Shown in pieces: positions 59,517 to 64,000 of a DNA stretch of 64,000 bases (positions are counted from its first letter, which is position 1; the number at the start of each line of letters is the position of its first letter). The notes beneath the pieces are model-generated. The model worked only from the letters and a program-made list of their open reading frames with translations, was not told the DNA's origin and ran no database searches. The stretch lies in contig NZ_SEWG01000003.1 of assembly GCF_004168255.1 (NCBI RefSeq), positions 62,001-126,000 of the forward strand, in the 5' to 3' direction. The stretch is from Mucilaginibacter terrigena (lineage in GTDB: Bacteria; Bacteroidota; Bacteroidia; Sphingobacteriales; Sphingobacteriaceae). Position numbers and translations under genes: made by a program.

Positions 59517-61844
59517 TTAACGTGGGGTTGTGCGTGGTTTCAACTGGTAATCGTAAGGTGCTTCGGCGCCTAACAGGTTCTTTACAAAATAATCCCAGCG
59601 GCGGCGCATCATGTAGCCCGAATACTGGCCATATCCATGCGCGCTATTAGGGAATATCACCAGGTCGAAGCTTTTATTGGCTTTTTCCAATGCCTCAACT
59701 ACCAACAGTGTATTGTATGGCGGCACGTTGTTATCCATCATGCCGTGGGCAAGCATTAGCTTACCTTTTAAGTTTTTAGCATAGTTTTGATTAGCCTGCG
59801 CATCGTAGTCAGAATTTTCAACCAGGCCGTTATAGCGCTCGGCCCAATCATCTTCGTAGTTGCGGTTCTCGTGGTTGCCCGATTCTGAGATGCCTACCTT
59901 AAAGAAGTCGGGATAACGGAACATAGCCGCCGCGGTAGCAAAGCCGCCTCCCGAGTGCCCCCAGATGCCCACTTTTGTTGTATCAATAGGGTATTGCGAA
60001 GCCAGTTGCCTGATGCCTGTTATCTGGTCGGGAAGGGTGTTTTCGGCCATGTTACCGTAGTTCATATCATGAAAACTTTTTGAACGGAGCGGGTTGCTGG
60101 TGCCTTCTATCACTACTACTATAAAACCCAGTTCGGCAAGCGCCTGGTGATCGCCGCGTGATGCAACAAACGACCAGCTGCCTACACCGCCACCCTGCGG
60201 ACCGGGATAGATGTAATCGATAACCGGGTATTTTTTGTTAGCATCCATTTTTGTTGGTGTAAACACCAGGCCATAAATATCGGTAATACCATCGTGAGCT
60301 TTAAGCTTTACCGGGACAGGCGGTTTCCAACCTGTAGCAACCAAACGCGATACGTCTGTTTTTTCCAAAATAGTTATCATTTTGCCTTTAATATCGCGCA
60401 GCACAGTAACCGGCGCTACATCCGGTTTAGAATAGCTATCGACAAAATAATTATAATCGGGCGAGAAGATAACCGTATGGTTACCTTCTTCGGGTGTAAG
60501 CAGGGTTAAGCCCTTGCCATTAAAACCGATTTTATACAGGTGCGAAAAATAGGGGTTACCCGCTTCGCGGCCACCCGCTACAAAGTACAGCACCCGGTTC
60601 TTCTCGTCAACCTTTAGCAACTTGGTTACAACCCAATCGCCTTTGGTTATCTGGTTTTTTACTTTACCTGTTGTGGCATCGTAAAGGTATAAGTGGCCCC
60701 AGTTATCGCGCTCCGAAAACCAGATGATCTCTTTTGAGGCAGGCAGATAGCGCCAGTTGATAACGCCCCAGCCAGATTCGAACTGCGTTTTTACGGTTTC
60801 TTCAAACACCTCGCGTACGGCACCGGTTTCGGCGTTGGCAATGCGCACTTTTTCGTTTTTATGATCGCGCGAGGTTGATACGAAGGCGAACTCGGTATCA
60901 TCGGCTTTCCACTCGGCATCATCAAAACTCCCGCTGCTTGATATATCATCGCTAAGCGTAGCACGGTGCGGATCGGGCGGGATGTTAAAACGGACAACTT
61001 TCGCGTTATCTACATCAACAATAACCCTTTGGATGGTGATAATATCCTTATCGCCGGGCAGCGGGTATTTCCATGCTTTAAGCGTTGGCTTACCTACATT
61101 GGTGGTAACCAGGTACATATCGCTTGCCTTACGCTGGTCCTGCTGAAAGGTGGCAACCTTCTTAGAATCGGGCGACCACGACACGATAGGCCTGTCGCTC
61201 ATTGTCCAACCGGCATTATCGGTAGCATAGCCAAAGTCTTTTGCGCCATCGGTAGTAAGCTGTATTTGTTTGCTGCTGGCAACATCGCGCACCCAAAGGT
61301 TGTAATCTTTAATAAACACGGCGCGTTTGCCATCCGGCGATAACACTTCATTACCTCCGCCACGTGCAGCACGGCCGGTAAGCTTTTCAGCTTTTTCGGG
61401 CAATGCTTTAGATGTATCGGCGCTTAATTGATTGGTTGCCGGGTTATAAGCCCATTTTTTTGCATCCGCAGAAAATAGTATAGATTTTCCATCGGCGGTG
61501 TATTTAATACTTTGAAAAGGCAGCTTGTTGGCATCGTACTTTTTACCACCCGCGGCAGATAAAGCGTCGGCCAGTTTTTGCGCATTAAAGGCAACGGTAC
61601 GTGTTTTTTTAACCGGGTCAACCAATACATATTCGCTGCCCTGCGCGGTATAAACCCGGTACCAGAATTTATTGCCGGGCAGCCAGTTTGGCCTTACGCT
61701 GGAGCGGTCAATAAAGGGCTCGGTGTTGTATCCTAAAAAGCTTTCGGCGTGCTCGTAATCCTTAGCGGTTAAGGAGGTGCTTTGTTGTGCATTAGCGCTT
61801 AAAGCCAATGCAAACGCAGTTACCGTTAGTAAGTATTTATTCAT
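59517..61844 (-). CDS. S9 family peptidase, dipeptidyl-peptidase IV type
   Basis: 775 residues with a signal peptide ending LSANAQ. A DPP-IV N-terminal beta-propeller (about 90-500) has repeated blade segments such as GNEVLSPDGKRAVFIKDYNLWVRD and APIVSWSPDSKKVATFQQD-like strands. The alpha/beta-hydrolase domain follows (about 540-775), with the nucleophile Ser in GIWGHSGGGFATAAAM, Asp near HGMMDNNVPPYN and His in FPNSAHGYGQYS. It should release dipeptides, probably X-Pro, in the periplasm. Monocistronic with its own terminator. Confidence 0.92.
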   Translation of the reverse strand: MNKYLLTVTAFALALSANAQQSTSLTAKDYEHAESFLGYNTEPFIDRSSVRPNWLPGNKFWYRVYTAQGSEYVLVDPVKKTRTVAFNAQKLADALSAAGGKKYDANKLPFQSIKYTADGKSILFSADAKKWAYNPATNQLSADTSKALPEKAEKLTGRAARGGGNEVLSPDGKRAVFIKDYNLWVRDVASSKQIQLTTDGAKDFGYATDNAGWTMSDRPIVSWSPDSKKVATFQQDQRKASDMYLVTTNVGKPTLKAWKYPLPGDKDIITIQRVIVDVDNAKVVRFNIPPDPHRATLSDDISSSGSFDDAEWKADDTEFAFVSTSRDHKNEKVRIANAETGAVREVFEETVKTQFESGWGVINWRYLPASKEIIWFSERDNWGHLYLYDATTGKVKNQITKGDWVVTKLLKVDEKNRVLYFVAGGREAGNPYFSHLYKIGFNGKGLTLLTPEEGNHTVIFSPDYNYFVDSYSKPDVAPVTVLRDIKGKMITILEKTDVSRLVATGWKPPVPVKLKAHDGITDIYGLVFTPTKMDANKKYPVIDYIYPGPQGGGVGSWSFVASRGDHQALAELGFIVVVIEGTSNPLRSKSFHDMNYGNMAENTLPDQITGIRQLASQYPIDTTKVGIWGHSGGGFATAAAMFRYPDFFKVGISESGNHENRNYEDDWAERYNGLVENSDYDAQANQNYAKNLKGKLMLAHGMMDNNVPPYNTLLVVEALEKANKSFDLVIFPNSAHGYGQYSGYMMRRRWDYFVKNLLGAEAPYDYQLKPRTTPR

Positions 61845-61952
61845 TTCAATAATTTAGTCAGTAAAACATTTGAAGATACCAAGTTAAAGCAATTTAACAA
61901 TTTAATAATGCGACCGAAAGTATAATGATTGTTACACTAAGTGATTACAAAA

Positions 61953-61979
61953 CTAAGCCCGGTAATATAATTACCGGGC
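61953..61979 (-). terminator. Hairpin after the small secreted-protein gene
   Basis: GCCCGGTAAT/ATTACCGGGC (61957-61966, 61970-61979), 3-base loop. The minus strand continues TTAGTTTTG, a T-rich though interrupted tail. Confidence 0.7.
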
Positions 61980-62009
61980 ATCCTGTATATAACTGCCATA
62001 GTAGTAAAA

Positions 62010-62339
62010 TTACCTGGGCCTGGGGTTTTGGCCGCCTTTAACAACAATGCCGCCAATAGGCTGCCCGTTAACAAGCGCGATGGTTTCAAGTTTGCGCCCG
62101 CCTGTGTAGGTGCGGTGATCGTCTGCTGCCTGGTTGGCAGTTTGTTTTACGGCATTAACTTTTTGGCCAAAGGAGGTATTTGGTGTTTGCCTTGCGTTAT
62201 TTTGTTGCTTAGCAACGGTTACATTCATCGAAATACGTGGCGAAGGGTTGTTGCTTATGCCTTTTTGTACGGCGCTTTGGGCCAAAGCTGATGCACTTAC
62301 AAATGATAATACTAAAACTGATAATGATAACTTTTTCAT
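62010..62339 (-). CDS. Small secreted protein of unknown function
   Basis: 109 residues with a signal peptide ending SALAQ. The mature part is rich in Asn, Gln, Gly and Lys with little hydrophobic core (VAKQQNNARQTPNTSFGQKVNAVKQTANQ) and ends GGIVVKGGQNPRPR, probably disordered. No family recognised. It has its own hairpin terminator at 61957-61979. Confidence 0.6.
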   Translation of the reverse strand: MKKLSLSVLVLSFVSASALAQSAVQKGISNNPSPRISMNVTVAKQQNNARQTPNTSFGQKVNAVKQTANQAADDHRTYTGGRKLETIALVNGQPIGGIVVKGGQNPRPR

Positions 62340-62529
62340 GATGTTGTTTTTTAGGGTTTCTGCATGTATATCAGCTGTATGCCAATTTTGTTACCCTCCC
62401 CTCAATTATTTTTTTTAAGAAGGGTTTAGCCATTAATAGCTATAATAGGTTCAATGTTGCATTCGGTACCGTGGCAGTGGTTACCAGCCGGGCAGTTTGA
62501 TAAATAAAAAGTAATATCACTTTTAATCA

Positions 62530-62563
62530 AAAGCCATCCGCGATTTTAGTGGATAGCTTTTTT
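62530..62563 (+). terminator. Terminator-like hairpin on the plus strand
   Basis: AAAGCCATCC/GGATAGCTTT (one mismatch), 11-base loop, six Ts at 62558-62563. No plus-strand gene precedes it. On the minus strand it may back up the next hairpin. Nothing else is seen in 62340-62529. Confidence 0.5.
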
Positions 62564-62565
62564 GC

Positions 62566-62601
62566 AAAAAAAGGCTGTATCATTTCTGATAACAGCCTTT
62601 T
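62566..62601 (-). terminator. Terminator of the alginate-lyase-like gene
   Basis: AAAAGGCTGT/ACAGCCTTTT (62569-62578, 62592-62601) with an inner ATCA/TGAT helix, continuing on the minus strand with Ts (62566-62572), 20 bases after the stop. Confidence 0.8.
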
Positions 62602-62620
62602 AGTGATCAACTAATTGCGC

Positions 62621-64000
62621 CTATTGGTTAAGCCCGAATGATTCCCAGCCTTGCGGGGTGGCCCTGGTACATGTCATGGCCTGGGTGCCGTTCTCGCTGG
62701 AGATATACTTACCGTTATTGCCCTGTAGCGTTATCTTGCCATCGGCGGTAACACCCCAGGTGAATTTTTCCCAATCGCTGGGGGTAGTGCGGTTACAGGT
62801 AATAGCCTGCGCGCCATTTTCTGACGATACGTATTTGCCCATGCTGCGCAGATAAACCTTGCCGTTGCCGGCATCCAGTAAGGTAAAGTGTTCCGGGTCG
62901 CCGGCTGTAGTGTGGGTACAGGTCATGGCCTGGGTGCCGCTCTCGCCGCTAATGTATTTATTATTAAAACCCTTAAGCGATATTACTGTACCAATAGGTG
63001 GGTTATTGTTTGGCGGAGGAGTTGTGCCGCCACCTAAATTATAGTGTGTGTAGGTGGTGAAACCTAAAAAGGTATTATCTGCAGGCGCGCCAAGCGGGTC
63101 GTGCAGATCGCGAAGCGCACCCATATTTGAAGTACCATAGTGATGGTACGCCACCTCAATGCCGCCATAAACCGCGCTGCCGGTAGTGCAATAATCGCAG
63201 CTGATGTTCTGAAAGAACGAGCGGTACATGAAATCGTACCCGGTGCTAATACGGTTTGACAGCGCGGTGTATAAAGAATTATCGCCCTGCATGGCCGCAA
63301 CTTCGGCAGCGTAGGTAAAGCCGGTTAACGAATATTGGTAATGCACACAATCTGTACGGTCGCATTCCTCGGGCATGGTGCCGTCCGGGTGGATCATATT
63401 GGGCATGGTAATATTTAGCTGTGCCTCGCCATCATTAAAAACACTGGCGCTGTTCAGGAAAACGCCAACAGCCATTTTAGCGTAACCGGCAGATACGTTC
63501 CAATTGTTGTTATAATTATAACCATTACTACCAAAAGTGTGGTTAATGTAATTGTTTTTTACGTTGTTAAGGTAGTTGCTAAAAGTGTTTATATCCGCCT
63601 GCGACCAGTTTGCCGATACGCCGTTTGGCTGGTAATACCTGATGATCTCGGCAGCGGCTACAAAACTTGGGGTTGTCCATGAAGCTTCCAGGTCGGATTG
63701 ATGGGGGTTATCGGATGCATCAATAGGCGCGTAGTTCTGAAAAGTGGATGCCCAGCCGTTCAGGATGAACTTACACTTATCAGACCATTGCGTGTCACCT
63801 GTTTTTGCGAAACGCAGGGCCAGCGCGTAGGCCAGTATAGCATCCTTACGGATCTGCGACTTGGAAGGACTTGTATGCCCGTTTGAACCTACGTAAACGG
63901 TAGAATAAAACTGTGTGGGCATAGGGTTATTGTTAATAAAATCAACAACCTTTTGATATGAGGCGTTGCGTGCAGCATCGCCGCCATTAACCTGGTTACG
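62621..64000 (-). CDS. Alginate lyase-like enzyme with fascin-like C-terminal repeats (5' end outside window)
   Basis: At least 459 residues; the frame stays open through the right edge (NQVNGGDAARNASYQKVVDFINNNP precedes the first internal Met), so the true start and signal lie outside. The catalytic part is an (alpha/alpha) toroid of the alginate_lyase (PF05426) type: NNWNVSAGYAKMAVGVFLNSA, then MPEECDRTDCVHYQYSLTGFTYAAEVA, where Asn, His and Tyr would be catalytic. A Pro/Asn linker leads to three repeats of about 42 residues with NNKYISGESGTQAMTC-like cores, resembling fascin/beta-trefoil carbohydrate-binding modules. It should degrade an acidic polysaccharide; alginate is only one candidate. 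Confidence 0.75.
   Translation of the reverse strand, partial: RNQVNGGDAARNASYQKVVDFINNNPMPTQFYSTVYVGSNGHTSPSKSQIRKDAILAYALALRFAKTGDTQWSDKCKFILNGWASTFQNYAPIDASDNPHQSDLEASWTTPSFVAAAEIIRYYQPNGVSANWSQADINTFSNYLNNVKNNYINHTFGSNGYNYNNNWNVSAGYAKMAVGVFLNSASVFNDGEAQLNITMPNMIHPDGTMPEECDRTDCVHYQYSLTGFTYAAEVAAMQGDNSLYTALSNRISTGYDFMYRSFFQNISCDYCTTGSAVYGGIEVAYHHYGTSNMGALRDLHDPLGAPADNTFLGFTTYTHYNLGGGTTPPPNNNPPIGTVISLKGFNNKYISGESGTQAMTCTHTTAGDPEHFTLLDAGNGKVYLRSMGKYVSSENGAQAITCNRTTPSDWEKFTWGVTADGKITLQGNNGKYISSENGTQAMTCTRATPQGWESFGLNQ
62624..63004 (-). repeat. Three in-frame repeats in the lyase-like gene
   Basis: Three units of about 42 codons encode GKYISSENGTQAMTCTR-type segments (variants NNKYISGESGTQAMTC and GKYVSSENGAQAITCNR). 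The DNA is also similar, suggesting recent internal duplication. Confidence 0.65.

Overview
The window is chromosomal DNA from a Bacteroidota bacterium, most likely Sphingobacteriaceae and close to Mucilaginibacter or Pedobacter. The grounds are a SusC/SusD locus, many TonB-linked and OMP_b-brl_3 type barrels, lipoproteins opening C-K-K, DUF5777, DUF3810 and DUF3667 proteins, little Shine-Dalgarno signal, and promoters of the Bacteroidota form TTTG/TTTA-N18/19-TAnnTTTG. I saw no rRNA, tRNA, CRISPR array, insertion sequence or prophage.

Left part (1-24 kb). The end of a DAO-type oxidoreductase is followed by a minus-strand envelope operon (ECF sigma factor, membrane-anchored barrel protein, YceI, DUF5777) that diverges from an AraC regulator. 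Next come a lipoprotein, a propeller-like protein, a desaturase strikingly like eukaryotic dihydroceramide desaturase DES1, a half-size EamA transporter, an OMP_b-brl_3 receptor, an MG2/TonB-plug protein, a GT39 membrane glycosyltransferase, DUF2911 and DUF3810 proteins, a penicillin/AHL-acylase-like Ntn hydrolase and a minus-strand group of exported enzymes (MBL fold, LolA-like, esterase). The 590-base gap at 17439-18030 appears to hold an undescribed structured RNA on the minus strand, with a promoter and an intrinsic terminator.

Middle part (24-40 kb). Housekeeping genes lie here: recF with a DUF721/DciA-like gene, ndk, nrnA, two tandem FKBP isomerases, tatD and type I asparaginase. A LytS/LytTR two-component pair follows, then a decayed small exported-protein gene, a DUF3667 protein, and a GbsR/MarR-regulated operon (membrane protein, DCC1-type oxidoreductase with a membrane domain, TIGR01777 epimerase, membrane protein). 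Two identically spaced palindromes mark both the regulator and its operon.

Mannan utilisation locus (39.8-56.3 kb). A GntR/UTRA repressor diverges from manA, a sugar porter, susC, susD, susE, GH76, GH92, GH76 and GH76, closed by a terminator. The predicted route is cutting of alpha-1,6-mannan at the surface (GH76 lipoproteins), import by SusCD, further periplasmic cutting (GH76, GH92), uptake of mannose by the MFS porter, and isomerisation of mannose-6-phosphate by the PMI, whose N-terminal half looks like a degenerate kinase. Three copies of a TGTACAwACATATGwA-like site in the divergent promoter region are the likely operators.

Right end (56.3-64 kb). This holds a small membrane protein, an acyltransferase-3, a photolyase of the FeS-BCP/PhrB family that seems to have lost its iron-sulfur cysteine loop, an S9/DPP-IV peptidase, a small secreted protein and the 3' part of an alginate-lyase-like enzyme with three C-terminal fascin-like repeats.
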